Assembly (NCBI RefSeq): GCF_000597865.1
Contig: NZ_CP007452.1
Location: forward strand, 1,867,183-1,931,182
Source: Peptoclostridium acidaminophilum DSM 3953
Lineage (GTDB): Bacteria > Bacillota > Clostridia > Peptostreptococcales > Peptostreptococcaceae
DNA: 64,000 nt
Direction: 5' to 3'
Of this stretch, positions 1-7,885 are shown in pieces. A model generated the notes under the pieces. That model was not told where the DNA came from. It did not search any database and worked only from the letters and a program-made list of their open reading frames with translations. The translations under genes were made by a program, and so were the position numbers. Numbering within the stretch: the first letter of the stretch is position 1; every line of letters starts with the position of its first letter.

Positions 1-526
1 CCTTTTCAGTGCTAACCTTAAAACCCGGTATCATGACTGCAAACCTTATCTCTTTTGGCACGTCCACCTTTGAATATGTCACCTTGCCTCCATCATATAT
101 GGATACTACCATACCGCCCGTTATGGCCGGTACAACGTTGTCCGGGTGGCCCTCAAGCTCAGTTGCCATATCAACTATGTCATCGCACGACATGACCTTG
201 CCCATTATCTCATTTGCACCTACTATTCCGGCGACAATAGAAGATGCGCTGCTTCCAAGTCCTCTGCTGAGAGGTATATTGCAGCTTTTTATCCTTATCT
301 TGATACCCTTGCATTTGAAATCATATTTTTCAAACGCATGCAGCATACTTGTGTATACCATGTTTTGTTCAAGCGGCAGCTCCAGCTCCGGGTTGTCCCA
401 TACAACCTGAACTCCTTCATCTATTGTATCAATCTCTATTTCATTATATAGATTAAGCGCCATTCCTATCGCATCAAATCCTGGCCCCATGTTTGCAGTA
501 GTTGCCGGAACTTTTATTCTTATCAT
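1..526 (-). CDS. thrB: Homoserine kinase, C-terminus cut by window edge
   Basis: Phosphorylates homoserine with ATP to O-phosphohomoserine, the step before threonine synthase; cytosolic GHMP-family kinase. The minus-strand reading frame opens with MIRIKVPATTANMGPGFD, the typical GHMP N-terminus, and carries the ATP-binding loop PLSRGLGSSASS at about residues 88-99. A later segment EGHPDNVVPAITGG is also typical of ThrB. The ATG at 524-526 is preceded by CTGGAGGAAT, a good ribosome binding site. About 175 of the usual 300 residues are visible, and the C-terminal half lies to the left of position 1. The ACT-domain gene lies just upstream with a 22 nt gap, so the two are probably cotranscribed; this pairing is common in Firmicutes. 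Confidence 0.93.
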   Translation of the reverse strand, partial: MIRIKVPATTANMGPGFDAIGMALNLYNEIEIDTIDEGVQVVWDNPELELPLEQNMVYTSMLHAFEKYDFKCKGIKIRIKSCNIPLSRGLGSSASSIVAGIVGANEIMGKVMSCDDIVDMATELEGHPDNVVPAITGGMVVSIYDGGKVTYSKVDVPKEIRFAVMIPGFKVSTEK

Positions 527-548
527 TGTAATTCCTCCAGTAGTTTTT

Positions 549-995
549 TTATTCTACGGCCATGAGCTCTGACTTGAATACTCCGTCAATGTCATGTATC
601 CTGCTTACCAGCTCATCTATTTCAATTTCAAGATCGCTTATGTCAAGAGTTATGCTGACATTTGCAGCATTGTTTATTGGTATGTCCTGGGATATGGTGA
701 GTATGTTGCCCTTTAGCTCTGCAAGCTTGTTGAGCACATCCGAAAGTACGCCGGGAGTGTGGTCGAGTATCATTATTATAGTTGCCTTTCTGCCCCGCAT
801 AGCTTCCGAAACAGCAAAAACATAGTCCTTGTATTTGTAGAAGGTGCTCCTGCTTATTTCCTGAAACTTGCACGCCTGCGTTATTCCCTTTGCCTTTCCC
901 GTTCGCAGCATATCCTTTGCCTTTACAACCTTTTCAAATACATCAGGCAATATTTCCTTGTCTACTATGAGATAGCCGCTGTTTTTCTCCTTCAT
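549..995 (-). CDS. UPF0735-type ACT domain protein (PheB-like)
   Basis: A 148-residue protein with an N-terminal helical part that resembles a small DNA-binding segment (GKAKGITQACKFQEISRSTF, about residues 28-47) followed by a C-terminal ACT domain (HTPGVLSDVLNKLAELKGNI, about 78-97). ACT domains usually bind amino acids. Members of this family sit beside homoserine dehydrogenase or homoserine kinase genes, as here, and are thought to be small-molecule sensors in aspartate-family amino acid metabolism, but their role is not established. The frame stays open upstream to 1124, but that extension runs through the promoter and into a terminator. I chose the ATG at 995, which has GGGGGAT about 7 nt upstream; ATG 1010 is the alternative. 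Confidence 0.85.
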   Translation of the reverse strand: MKEKNSGYLIVDKEILPDVFEKVVKAKDMLRTGKAKGITQACKFQEISRSTFYKYKDYVFAVSEAMRGRKATIIMILDHTPGVLSDVLNKLAELKGNILTISQDIPINNAANVSITLDISDLEIEIDELVSRIHDIDGVFKSELMAVE

Positions 996-1062
996 CCATG
1001 TATCCCCCATCCCGCTGTGTTTATCACAGACACAAGTGTACTCTGTATAAAGACTTTGTGAT

Positions 1063-1091
1063 ATTATAACACATCTGCCGCGCACACACAA
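1063..1091 (-). promoter_or_regulatory. Putative sigma-A promoter for the ACT protein-thrB pair
   Basis: On the minus strand TTGTGT (1086-1091) is followed after 17 nt by a perfect TATAAT (1063-1068). It lies about 70 nt upstream of the ATG at 995 and just downstream of the terminator of the small Cys protein gene. The -35 is only half-consensus. Confidence 0.5.
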
Positions 1092-1102
1092 CATGCTCTG
1101 AT

Positions 1103-1139
1103 TAGAAAAGAGAGCTTTGCGCATTGCGCAAAGCTCTCT
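1103..1139 (-). terminator. Rho-independent terminator of the small Cys protein gene
   Basis: A perfect inverted repeat (arm AGAGAGCTTTGCGCA, 1109-1139) is followed on the minus strand by TTTTCT. It ends transcription from 1170-1364 and isolates the next promoter. Confidence 0.8.
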
Positions 1140-1169
1140 TAATTGGTTAGTCTGGTTAATCGCTACATT

Positions 1170-1364
1170 TTATTCTTTTCTATGCTGGATTCTAGCCTTC
1201 TTTTTCTTCTCCCAGAGCGTTCTGAGCTTCCTTTCGGCTGGCTGTTCGCTGGCCTCGGTGAACATAGGGCACATTAGGCCCTTCTCCCTGCTTATACATT
1301 CATTGCCACTCAGTTTGCACATGTATACGCCTTTTTCCTTGTCATACTTCTCATTCTTGCACAT
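1170..1364 (-). CDS. Small cysteine-containing protein, function unknown
   Basis: A 64-residue protein with four cysteines, all in the first half (C2, C16, C23, C32), followed by a basic, helical tail rich in Lys, Arg and Glu (about residues 42-64). The cysteine spacing could bind a metal such as zinc, but I do not recognise a family. The gene is supported by a strong ribosome binding site (AGGTGGAGGA, 1371-1380) at good spacing from the ATG at 1364, and by a terminator right after it (1103-1139). It stands alone between the ACT-thrB pair and proB. No function is assigned. Confidence 0.6.
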   Translation of the reverse strand: MCKNEKYDKEKGVYMCKLSGNECISREKGLMCPMFTEASEQPAERKLRTLWEKKKKARIQHRKE

Positions 1365-1456
1365 ATGACATCCTCCACCTTTCAGACTATCTAACCTGTC
1401 CGCTGCCGATTACCCGTATTGTCTGCCGTAATAGTATACGCTTTATGCCGCGAAAG

Positions 1457-2269
1457 CTATCTGTGCGACGGAGCCACAAAATGAGTCCCTACGTTCCTGC
1501 CCTCAAGTATGTCGTAGAGTATTTCAGGATTGTCTCCGTTTGCTATTATAGTGTCAATACCGTTCTCGTACGCTATGCTTGCCGCCTTTATCTTTGTTAT
1601 CATGCCACCTGTTCCAAGAGCTGAGCCCTTGCCGGAAGCCAGATTTTCTATGTCCTCTGTAATATCGTCAACACGCGATATCAGCCTTGCATCAGGATTT
1701 GTTTTCGGATTGCCCGTATAAAGACCGTCGATATCCGAAAGCAAAATCAGAAGGTCCGCATCTATGAGCGCTGCCACAGTTGCAGACAGCGTGTCGTTGT
1801 CCCCGAACACTATCTCTTCCGTGGCTATCGTGTCGTTTTCGTTGACTATAGGTATGACGTTCATCTCAAGCAAGGTGTTCATGGTGTTTTGGGCGTTAAC
1901 CCTTGTCCTTTCGGTGTCTGTCACATATTTTGTCAGGAGCACCTGTGACACTATCTGGTTATAGTCGTTGAACATCCTTTGGTATATCTTCATAAGCATC
2001 GCCTGGCCAACCGACGCCGCAGCCTGCTTGCCTGGAACGCTCGCGAGCAGTTCCGGTCTTCCAAGCCTTGCGACCCCAACGCCTATAGCTGCGGATGTCA
2101 CGAACACGATCTGCCTGCCTTGGTTGTTAAGGTCTGAAAGCACACGCGCAATCTGGTCTATTCTGTGGAAGTTGAGCTTGCCGCCCGGATAAGTCAGTGT
2201 CGACGTTCCAATCTTTATAACTATCCTGTTTATATCATCTATATTCTTGAATCTCACGTTAGAGCTCAT
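1457..2269 (-). CDS. proB: Glutamate 5-kinase
   Basis: Phosphorylates L-glutamate to gamma-glutamyl phosphate, the first step of proline synthesis; cytosolic. The N-terminal amino acid kinase signature is visible as IVIKIGTSTLT (about residues 16-26), then VTSAAIGVG (57-65), the substrate segment IPIVNENDT (about 139-147) and the nucleotide segment LGTGGMITKIKAA (about 218-230). At 270 residues it ends right after the kinase domain, so it lacks the C-terminal PUA domain of the longer enzymes; the short form is usual in many Firmicutes. ATG at 2269 follows AAGGAAG at a slightly long spacing. No proA is present in the window, so the partner gamma-glutamyl phosphate reductase must be encoded elsewhere. 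Confidence 0.95.
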   Translation of the reverse strand: MSSNVRFKNIDDINRIVIKIGTSTLTYPGGKLNFHRIDQIARVLSDLNNQGRQIVFVTSAAIGVGVARLGRPELLASVPGKQAAASVGQAMLMKIYQRMFNDYNQIVSQVLLTKYVTDTERTRVNAQNTMNTLLEMNVIPIVNENDTIATEEIVFGDNDTLSATVAALIDADLLILLSDIDGLYTGNPKTNPDARLISRVDDITEDIENLASGKGSALGTGGMITKIKAASIAYENGIDTIIANGDNPEILYDILEGRNVGTHFVAPSHR

Positions 2270-2436
2270 AAATTACTTCCTTTCAAAAAAAAATTTATAC
2301 CGATTATATTTTCTCATTCGATAATGATAATATTGTATAATACTTTGAAAATTACGTAAACATGCATTTGGGCCACCTGACTTATAATATTAATTATATG
2401 ACAAAAACTTTTGTGCCAAAATAGCGAAAACCCAAC

Positions 2437-2479
2437 AAAAAAATATTCCGAGGTATATTATATACCCCAGAATATTTTT
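2437..2479 (-). terminator. Terminator after malic enzyme
   Basis: A long, nearly perfect inverted repeat with arms AAAAATATTC and GAATATTTTT around a GGTATA/TATACC core, followed on the minus strand by a T run. It lies about 50 nt beyond the malic enzyme stop. The stem is symmetric, but the gene on the other side (proB) also runs away on the minus strand. Confidence 0.75.
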
Positions 2480-2529
2480 CACATGCACATCCGCTTCAAT
2501 TTATATTTAATCATACAGTCAGTATTCCG

Positions 2530-3702
2530 CTATATTCTTGCGACTCCAGTCTTTCTTGCAGCTTCCATCACTGCCCCAGCCACGTTCTTTGCAACTCTCT
2601 TGTCGAAAGCCTTTGGAAGTATATACTCAGGCTCGAGCTCATCTTCCGATATTGTGTTGGCTATGGCGTACGCCGCCGCTATTTTCATCTCTTCGTTGAT
2701 TTCGCTTGCCCTAACGTCAAGAGCTCCCCTGAATATTCCAGGGAATGCAAGCACGTTGTTTACCTGGTTTGGAAAATCAGATCTTCCTGTTCCTATTATC
2801 AATGCCCCGCCTTCCCTTGCCAGCTCAGGCATTATCTCAGGTGTCGGATTTGCCATTGCAAACACTATGGCGTCCTTGTTCATCGATTTTACCATCTCTA
2901 CAGACACAACTCCAGGACCGGACACTCCTATGAAAACGTCCTTGCCCCTAAGCACCTCCGCAAGGGTTCCCTTTTCATTGTGGGTGTTTGAAAGCTTTGC
3001 AACCTCCTCCTGAGCCCAGTTGATGCCTTCGGCGCCCTCGTATATGGCTCCTTTTTTTTCGCAGAACACTATGTTTTTGATGCCCATATTAAGCAGGAGC
3101 TTGCCTATTGCTATTCCCGCAGATCCGGTGCCGTTTATTACAGCCTCCATATCCTCAAGCTTTTTGCCTGTGAGCTTGAGGGCGTTTATGAGTCCTGCAG
3201 CCACAACTATGGCAGTGCCATGCTGATCATCGTGGAAAACAGGAATGTCGAGCTCTTCCTTTAGCCTTTTCTCTATCTCAAAGCACCTTGGAGCTGATAT
3301 GTCCTCGAGGTTTATCCCTCCGAAAACAGGCTCCATGAGCTTTACAGCCTTTACTATCTCGTCAACGTCCTTTGTTGAAAGGCATATGGGGAAAGCATCA
3401 ACATCGCCAAACTCCTTGAAAAGTATGGCCTTGCCCTCCATTACCGGTATTGCCGCTTCAGGACCTATGTCGCCAAGTCCCAACACTGCTGTTCCGTCGC
3501 TTACAACCGCAACCAGATTTCCCTTTGAAGTATATTCATATACCATTTCCTTCTTTTCAGCTATCTCCCTGCAAGGCTGAGCCACTCCGGGAGTGTAAGC
3601 CACAGAAAGATCCACAGAGTCTTCAACCTTGACCTTGCTGCATACTTCTATCTTGCCCTTGTGTTTTTTGTGAAGTTCAATCGACATGCTGTTGAAATCC
3701 AT
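2530..3702 (-). CDS. NAD(P)-dependent malic enzyme (oxaloacetate-decarboxylating)
   Basis: Decarboxylates malate to pyruvate with reduction of NAD(P). The 390-residue length is that of the short bacterial form without the phosphotransacetylase-like extension. Visible motifs are [12 protein letters not shown] (about 33-44, malate binding), [15 protein letters not shown] (67-81), [12 protein letters not shown] (metal-binding Asp pair, about 154-165) and the dinucleotide loop [12 protein letters not shown] (about 189-200). The next gene upstream on the same strand is the fumarase beta subunit, 82 nt away, with the alpha subunit further up. Fumarate to malate to pyruvate is therefore encoded within 4 kb. 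ATG at 3702 follows CCGGAGGGACTTT. Confidence 0.95.
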   Translation of the reverse strand: MDFNSMSIELHKKHKGKIEVCSKVKVEDSVDLSVAYTPGVAQPCREIAEKKEMVYEYTSKGNLVAVVSDGTAVLGLGDIGPEAAIPVMEGKAILFKEFGDVDAFPICLSTKDVDEIVKAVKLMEPVFGGINLEDISAPRCFEIEKRLKEELDIPVFHDDQHGTAIVVAAGLINALKLTGKKLEDMEAVINGTGSAGIAIGKLLLNMGIKNIVFCEKKGAIYEGAEGINWAQEEVAKLSNTHNEKGTLAEVLRGKDVFIGVSGPGVVSVEMVKSMNKDAIVFAMANPTPEIMPELAREGGALIIGTGRSDFPNQVNNVLAFPGIFRGALDVRASEINEEMKIAAAYAIANTISEDELEPEYILPKAFDKRVAKNVAGAVMEAARKTGVARI

Positions 3703-3784
3703 AAAGTCCCTCCGGATATTAAAATATTGTATTAAGCATTTTCTCTATATATTTGTTGAATCAAGTAAACTTTTTTCAAACTTG

Positions 3785-4363
3785 CTATTTGGGTTTGTCT
3801 TCTGCATATTCCTTACTGTACTTAGCCCTCTCGCTTTCATAAAGGCTATCTCCCTTGCTGTCTATCACAACAACAGCCGGAAAATCCTCCACGTATATCC
3901 TTCTTATAGCCTCGGGGCCGAGCTCCTCGTATGCAACTATCTCAGAGCTTTTTATGCACGTTGATATCAGAGCTCCCGCTCCTCCCACGGCTGCGAAATA
4001 AACGGCTCCGCTGCTTTTCATTCCTTCAATGACCTCCGCGCTCCTGGCTCCCTTGCCTATCATACCTGTCAGGCCGCGCTCGAGAAGCGGAACAGTCATC
4101 TTGTCCATCCTGCTGCTTGTTGTAGGCCCCGCCGAACCTATAACAGCCCCGGGCTTTGCCGGAGTTGGTCCCACGTAGTATATTATCTGGTCTTTAGGGT
4201 CGAAAGGAAGCTGCTCACCATTTGCTATCGCTTCCATAAGCTTCTTGTGGGCCGCGTCCCTTCCAGTGTATATACTGCCGCTTATAAGCACCATATCCCC
4301 CGCCCTTAGCTCCATTGCCTTTTCCTTTGTAAGCGGGGCATTTATTCTTATGACTTCGCTCAT
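3785..4363 (-). CDS. Fumarate hydratase class I, beta subunit (C-terminal domain type)
   Basis: Second subunit of an iron-sulfur hydro-lyase of the fumarase/tartrate dehydratase type, which interconverts fumarate and malate. The 192-residue protein shows LISGSIYTGRDAAHKKL (about 27-43), YYVGPTPAKPGAVIGSAGPT (about 66-85), TSSRMDK and the loop AAVGGAGALI (about 130-139). These match the C-terminal domain of single-chain class I fumarases. Its natural partner is the alpha subunit at 5468-6313; the two are separated by the transporter gene 4640-5248, which is unusual because they are normally adjacent. ATG at 4363 follows GAAAGAGGGGAATCTG. The broader family also contains L(+)-tartrate dehydratase; malic enzyme next door favours fumarase. 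Confidence 0.9.
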   Translation of the reverse strand: MSEVIRINAPLTKEKAMELRAGDMVLISGSIYTGRDAAHKKLMEAIANGEQLPFDPKDQIIYYVGPTPAKPGAVIGSAGPTTSSRMDKMTVPLLERGLTGMIGKGARSAEVIEGMKSSGAVYFAAVGGAGALISTCIKSSEIVAYEELGPEAIRRIYVEDFPAVVVIDSKGDSLYESERAKYSKEYAEDKPK

Positions 4364-4541
4364 TCAGATTCCCCTCTTTCTAAAAATTAAAACATAATTT
4401 ATCTGCTCTGTTTATAATATCACATACATCACCATAAAAATATAAGTTTTTGTACGCATTTTTACCACCACATAGCGTAATACTATTCGTATAAATTAAA
4501 TACGCAAACAGGCACGTAGCTCCATAATACTTTCCAAAATA

Positions 4542-4573
4542 GAAAAAAGTCCCCTTGAAACCTTCAAGAGAAC
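4542..4573 (-). terminator. Terminator after the acetate-type transporter
   Basis: On the minus strand an 11-bp stem (core CTTGAA-GGT-TTCAAG, extended by G-U and G-C pairs) runs straight into a run of six T. A second, shorter GC hairpin (CAGGGC-GAAA-GCCCTG, 4614-4629) sits between the stop codon and this terminator. Together they separate the transporter from the fumarase beta gene, so beta probably has its own promoter in 4380-4540. Confidence 0.7.
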
Positions 4574-4639
4574 CCCTTCTTAATATGATTGCATTATGAA
4601 AAATTATATGAGTCAGGGCGAAAGCCCTGCTCTCTCTTT

Positions 4640-5248
4640 TTATTTGAATATTCCAAAAGGCTTTCCTACAGGAAGCACAACCTTGCCAAAGTGCGTATTA
4701 AGCACTGCAGCTGCCGATCCATAGAATGAAAGCATTGCTATTGCAAACTCAGACCATCCTGCAAGCAGGTGCATAGGCTCCACTGCTATTCCAAGTGTGC
4801 TGAATGAAAGTCCAAGGAAAAGGAAATCGATAAGGACGAATATCATGAAGAGAACCTTGTGAGTTTCCATTGCCCCTATAGTCATATAGAGCGTGAATAT
4901 AAGATATCCTACGAATGCAAATCCAAGCTGCTTTACATCGGCTGATTCGGCAAGAGCCTTTCCAAAAACACCGTTTTGTATAAGCCAAGTAGTTCCCACA
5001 GCCATCCAGAAGAAAGCATATCCTCCAAATGCAGTAGTTCCGAAAACATTGTTCTTTTTCGCATCGTTTATACATGCAAAAAGCTGAGCAAATGCTCCAA
5101 GGAATATAGCCCAAGGTATAACAAGAGAAACGCCGCTAGTCCAGCCAAGCTTTGAAGACGAAGCCACTAGAGTAACCATTGCAAGTCCAAAAAGACCAAG
5201 TGCCGACGGATCAGCTGTGACAATCTTACAGTTTTGATTGTTTTCCAT
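4640..5248 (-). CDS. Acetate/succinate-type transporter of the GPR1/FUN34/SatP (AceTr) family
   Basis: A 202-residue membrane protein with six predicted transmembrane helices. The N-terminal family signature (N-P-[AV]-P-[LF]-G-L-x) appears as DPSALGLFGLA (about 14-24). Helices lie roughly at 17-30, 40-60, 72-92, 105-125, 130-150 and 157-178. Known members (YaaH/SatP, AceP) move acetate or succinate with protons. It lies between the two fumarase subunit genes but has its own promoter (5329-5356) and terminator (4542-4573), so it is a single-gene transcription unit. Its place among C4-acid genes suggests short-chain or dicarboxylic acid transport; the real substrate cannot be read from sequence. 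ATG at 5248 follows AGGAGGATTATTAG. Confidence 0.9.
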   Translation of the reverse strand: MENNQNCKIVTADPSALGLFGLAMVTLVASSSKLGWTSGVSLVIPWAIFLGAFAQLFACINDAKKNNVFGTTAFGGYAFFWMAVGTTWLIQNGVFGKALAESADVKQLGFAFVGYLIFTLYMTIGAMETHKVLFMIFVLIDFLFLGLSFSTLGIAVEPMHLLAGWSEFAIAMLSFYGSAAAVLNTHFGKVVLPVGKPFGIFK

Positions 5249-5328
5249 TCTAATAATCCTCCTAAAAATAATGCTTTTAAAATAAGTATCTATGTATCAA
5301 CAGACGTTCCTAAAATCGTCCCTTATAT

Positions 5329-5356
5329 ATTATATATAAATAAAAATGTTTTTCAA
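5329..5356 (-). promoter_or_regulatory. Sigma-A promoter for the acetate-type transporter
   Basis: Minus strand: TTGAAA (5351-5356), 16 nt spacer, TATAAT (5329-5334), about 80 nt upstream of the ATG. An AT-rich repeated region lies directly upstream. Confidence 0.65.
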
Positions 5357-5404
5357 ATATTTTTTCAATTTTTAAATATTTTTTCAGTTCTGAATATTTT
5401 TTTA
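5355..5404 (-). repeat. Three phased A/T-tract direct repeats upstream of the transporter promoter
   Basis: The + strand word AAATATTTTTTCA occurs at 5355-5367 and 5374-5386, with a variant GAATATTTTTTTA at 5392-5404, so spacing is 19 and 18 nt. They abut and extend upstream of the -35 element. They could be UP-element-like A tracts or repeated binding sites for a regulator. Confidence 0.5.
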
Positions 5405-5425
5405 CGATTTTGAATGAATTTTCAC

Positions 5426-5468
5426 AACCCAAAAAGACCTGGAGTAAGTATCCAGGTCTTTTTGGGTT
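5426..5468 (-). terminator. Terminator after fumarase alpha
   Basis: A perfect 18-bp inverted repeat (inner arms AAAAAGACCTGGA and TCCAGGTCTTTTT, 7 nt loop). The outer arm reaches the first base of the TAA stop codon of the fumarase alpha gene (5468). The T run lies inside the stem. Confidence 0.85.
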
Positions 5469-6313
5469 TATATGACTCTTTCTTCGTGCCTTGAAGCATG
5501 GCAGTTTATGTTTACAGCCACAGGGAGCCCCGCTATGTGGGTGGGGTATGTTTCTATGTTCAGAGCAAGCGCCGTTGTCCTTCCCCCGAGTCCCTGAGGC
5601 CCTATGCCCAGGCAGTTTATCCTCTCAAGCAGCTCTACTTCAAGCTCCCTTATGTGCTCCTTGTCGCTGTGCTTTCCAATCTCCCTCAGCAGCGCCTTCT
5701 TGGCAAGGTATGCCGCCTTGTCCATTGTTCCGCCGATGCCAACGCCAACTACAATAGGCGGGCACGGATTTGGACCTGCAATAGAAACGGTTTCAACCAC
5801 AAAATCAACTACGCCTTCTACCCCGTCCGAAGGCTTGAGCATCTTAACCCTGGACATATTCTCGCTTCCAAAGCCTTTTGGCGCAACTGTGATTTTGATC
5901 TTGTCGCCTTCTACAATCTGTGTGTATATTATGGCCGGCGTGTTGTCCCCAGTGTTGACCCTGAGCAGCGGATCTGAAACCACAGATTTTCGAAGGTATC
6001 CTTCAGCGTAGCCCTGCCTCACGCCTTCGTTTATTGCATCCTCCAGGCCTGCGCCTGTTATGTGCACCTCCTGCCCAAGCTCTACGAATATCACTGCCAT
6101 TCCCGTATCCTGGCATATAGGCACACATTTTTCCCTGGCCAGATTGGCGTTTTGAACTATTATCTCGAGTATCCCTTTGCCTGCAGCCGACTCCTCTATA
6201 GCTATGCTGCCTTTTAGGCTATCCAGCACATCCTCCTGAAGGTTAATATTCGCGCTTATGCACATCTCCTTTACCGCCTGCGTTATTAACTTCGCATCCA
6301 CTTCCCTTAGCAT
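5468..6313 (-). CDS. Fumarate hydratase class I, alpha subunit
   Basis: Catalytic, [4Fe-4S]-binding subunit of the two-chain fumarase. The 281 residues show the family landmarks: PICQDTGMAVIF (about 65-76, with a cluster cysteine), GNDTPAIIYTQIVEG-type segment (TGDNTPAIIYTQIVEGDKI, about 121-139), GSENMSRVKMLKP (about 149-161), NPCPPIVVGVGIGGTMDKAA (about 181-200, second cysteine) and NCLGIGPQGLGG (about 233-244, third cysteine). The spacing of the three cysteines suits an oxygen-sensitive cluster, as in strict anaerobes. The gene begins at ATG 6313 after CTAGGAGGATGCG and ends in a terminator, so it is transcribed apart from beta (3785-4363). Tartrate dehydratase alpha is the alternative assignment. 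Confidence 0.92.
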   Translation of the reverse strand: MLREVDAKLITQAVKEMCISANINLQEDVLDSLKGSIAIEESAAGKGILEIIVQNANLAREKCVPICQDTGMAVIFVELGQEVHITGAGLEDAINEGVRQGYAEGYLRKSVVSDPLLRVNTGDNTPAIIYTQIVEGDKIKITVAPKGFGSENMSRVKMLKPSDGVEGVVDFVVETVSIAGPNPCPPIVVGVGIGGTMDKAAYLAKKALLREIGKHSDKEHIRELEVELLERINCLGIGPQGLGGRTTALALNIETYPTHIAGLPVAVNINCHASRHEERVI

Positions 6314-6455
6314 CGCATCCTCCTAGTATCACGAGACTTCCATTTCTCTGTTTTTCCTACTCTTTTTAATATAATAATACATCTAAAATGCGAATACTAC
6401 AAACCTGGATATGAATTCCCCTAAGCATCATCAGTCTTTCTAGATCGTTTCTTAG

Positions 6456-6586
6456 GTGAACTACCCCCACTTTAGAAGTGGGAGCTTCTTGGTCAATAGA
6501 GCTACCGCTCCAAGTTTACCCAAGCTCCTAAGGTCGTCCCGACCTCGAAAATACCAAAACTATTATATTAGTTTCAGCAAATTTTT
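6456..6586 (-). ncRNA. Predicted TnpB omega/reRNA scaffold, copy 1
   Basis: TnpB-associated RNAs are known to come from the right end of IS200/IS605 elements, overlapping the tnpB 3' end. Here the 107 nt after the tnpB stop fold into successive hairpins: AGGTCG-GGA-CGACCT (6531-6545), a GAGC/GCTC stem near 6498-6510 and the CCCACTT stem at 6466-6482. The limits are inferred from the family, not seen. With its TnpB broken, this RNA could act only with TnpB from another copy. Confidence 0.35.
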
Positions 6587-7352
6587 TGCCGCGTTTATAT
6601 CACGCTCGTGTACTGCTCTACACTCAGGGCAAGTCCACTTTCTTAGTCCAAGATTTTTGACTTCTGGATTTTTATATCCGCAGTCTGAACATAATTGAGA
6701 ACTGGCATAATTCGATGGTGCGATAACCAAATCTCTGCCATTCCACTTAGACTTGTATTCAAGCATTGTCCTAAACATGCTCCACGACACTTCGAATATG
6801 GCTTTTGCGAGACAATGATTCTTCAGCATATTCTTCACTTTGAGGTCTTCAATCGCTATTGCTTGGTTTTCGCTGACGATTTTAGAACTAGCCTTATGAA
6901 GAAAGTCTTTGCGCTGATTGGCAATCTTCTCATGCAGCTTGGCTACTTTGAGCCTTGCTTTGGCTCTGTTGCTGCTGCCCTTGGCTTTGAATGTAGCCAT
7001 CTTCAATGGTGACTGTGCCTTTTTGATTGTTGGTCGTGTAGGCGTGCCTATTGGACTTCTTCGACTTGAATCTCGGAAAACCCACGGACTTATCTCGAAA
7101 GAAGTTCTTGTACGCCTTGTTTAGATTGAGTTGAGCATTTGCAAGAGCTAAGCTGTCTACTTCTTTGAGCCACTCAAACTCCTTCTTGTACTCGGCAGGA
7201 GTGTTGTTTAAGCTCTTGCCAGTTTGCTTGTAATACTCGATTCTGTCTGCAAGCATTCTGTTGTAGACGAATCTGACACAGCCGAAGCACTTGGCGAAGT
7301 ATTCTCTTTGCTCTGCATTTGGATAGATTCGATACTTGTAAGCTCTTAGCAT
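6563..7352 (-). pseudogene. tnpB: TnpB RNA-guided nuclease, internally deleted and frameshifted
   Basis: The N-terminal part starts with a normal ATG at 7352 ([20 protein letters not shown]) and reads to about residue 120. A 281-bp deletion relative to copy 2 near 6995-7010 then shifts the frame, giving an unrelated Gln/Ser-rich tail. The C-terminal part continues in another frame (6563-7006) with Ruv[10 protein letters not shown], the zinc ribbon CSDC...CPEC and Ruv[14 protein letters not shown]. The lost segment contains the RuvC-I aspartate (GIDVGLKDF in copy 2), so neither fragment can be an active nuclease. The gene lies 6 nt after tnpA. Confidence 0.9.
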
Positions 7353-7358
7353 AGCGGT

Positions 7359-7763
7359 TCACCTCGCTTTCTGATCTTGGCTTTCGATGTACTGTCTGAC
7401 AATATCAATGGGCGCACCACCCGTAGTTAGCAGGCAGTAACTCTTGCTCCAAAAGTATTCTTTCCACAAATATTGCTTGATAGTTGGAAACTCTTTCTTA
7501 ATCAGCCGACTGCTTGCACTCTTATACGCATTTATAAACTTTGATATTTCTGAGTTTGGACAGCCTCTAAACAAGACATGGACATGATCTTTGTCGTGAT
7601 TCCATTCTTCAATAGTGATTCCGTACTTTGGAGATATATATTCGAAAATTTCTCTCAGTCTGTTGGAAATAGCACAATCTATTACCTTACGACGATATTT
7701 TACAACTAATATCAAGTGGTAACTCAATTTGAATACTGAATGATTGTTTGTATCAAGAATCAT
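7359..7763 (-). CDS. tnpA: IS200/IS605 Y1 transposase, catalytic motifs intact
   Basis: Single-strand transposase of the HUH-Y1 class; it cuts and rejoins single-stranded ends next to hairpins. The HUH motif HVHVLF is present (bases 7578-7586), as is the catalytic tyrosine in VRQYIESQ near the C-terminus. The 134-residue length from MILDTNNHSVFKL is normal. The frame is open to 7793, but GAGGTG with 6 nt spacing points to the ATG at 7763. This is the only TnpA in the window with a complete HUH motif; copy 2 has HVR instead. It could mobilise both copies, since their ends are the same. Confidence 0.92.
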   Translation of the reverse strand: MILDTNNHSVFKLSYHLILVVKYRRKVIDCAISNRLREIFEYISPKYGITIEEWNHDKDHVHVLFRGCPNSEISKFINAYKSASSRLIKKEFPTIKQYLWKEYFWSKSYCLLTTGGAPIDIVRQYIESQDQKAR

Positions 7764-7885
7764 TGGCATCACCTCGTATTCATTGTATACCACATTTGCC
7801 TTACGGCAGGGCTATCCATCCTCACCCTACGCTCTCACTATCGTGAGCAAGGTGGCCTTGAGAGTGGGGAATTCCGCCCAATTCG

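Larger units (their letters stand above)
6456..7885 (-). mobile_element. IS200/IS605-family element, copy 1 (tnpA intact, tnpB deleted)
   Basis: A 1430-bp element, bounded by comparison with copy 2 (52870-54601). The shared sequence starts at GTGAACTACCCCC on the left and stops before TTAAA (7886-7890) on the right. Read on the minus strand, the left end follows TTTAA, the target type known for IS605, and no terminal inverted repeats or target duplication are seen, as expected for this family. End hairpins are present: CTCAC-TATC-GTGAG (7833-7846) at the tnpA end and CCCACTT-TAG-AAGTGGG (6466-6482) at the tnpB end. Compared with copy 2 it lacks 281 bp inside tnpB and 21 bp between tnpA and the left end. 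Confidence 0.92.

Noticed and set aside
996-1124. Longer N-terminus for the ACT protein
   Set aside because: It would cover the -10/-35 promoter and part of the upstream terminator; the family starts at MKEK.
2401-2479. Possible riboswitch or attenuator downstream of malic enzyme
   Set aside because: The palindrome follows the stop codon and ends in a T run on the minus strand, so a simple terminator explains it.
7174-7362. Short open frame overlapping the tnpB start (also 53869-54057)
   Set aside because: Shadow frame of tnpB conserved only because the DNA is conserved; not a separate gene.
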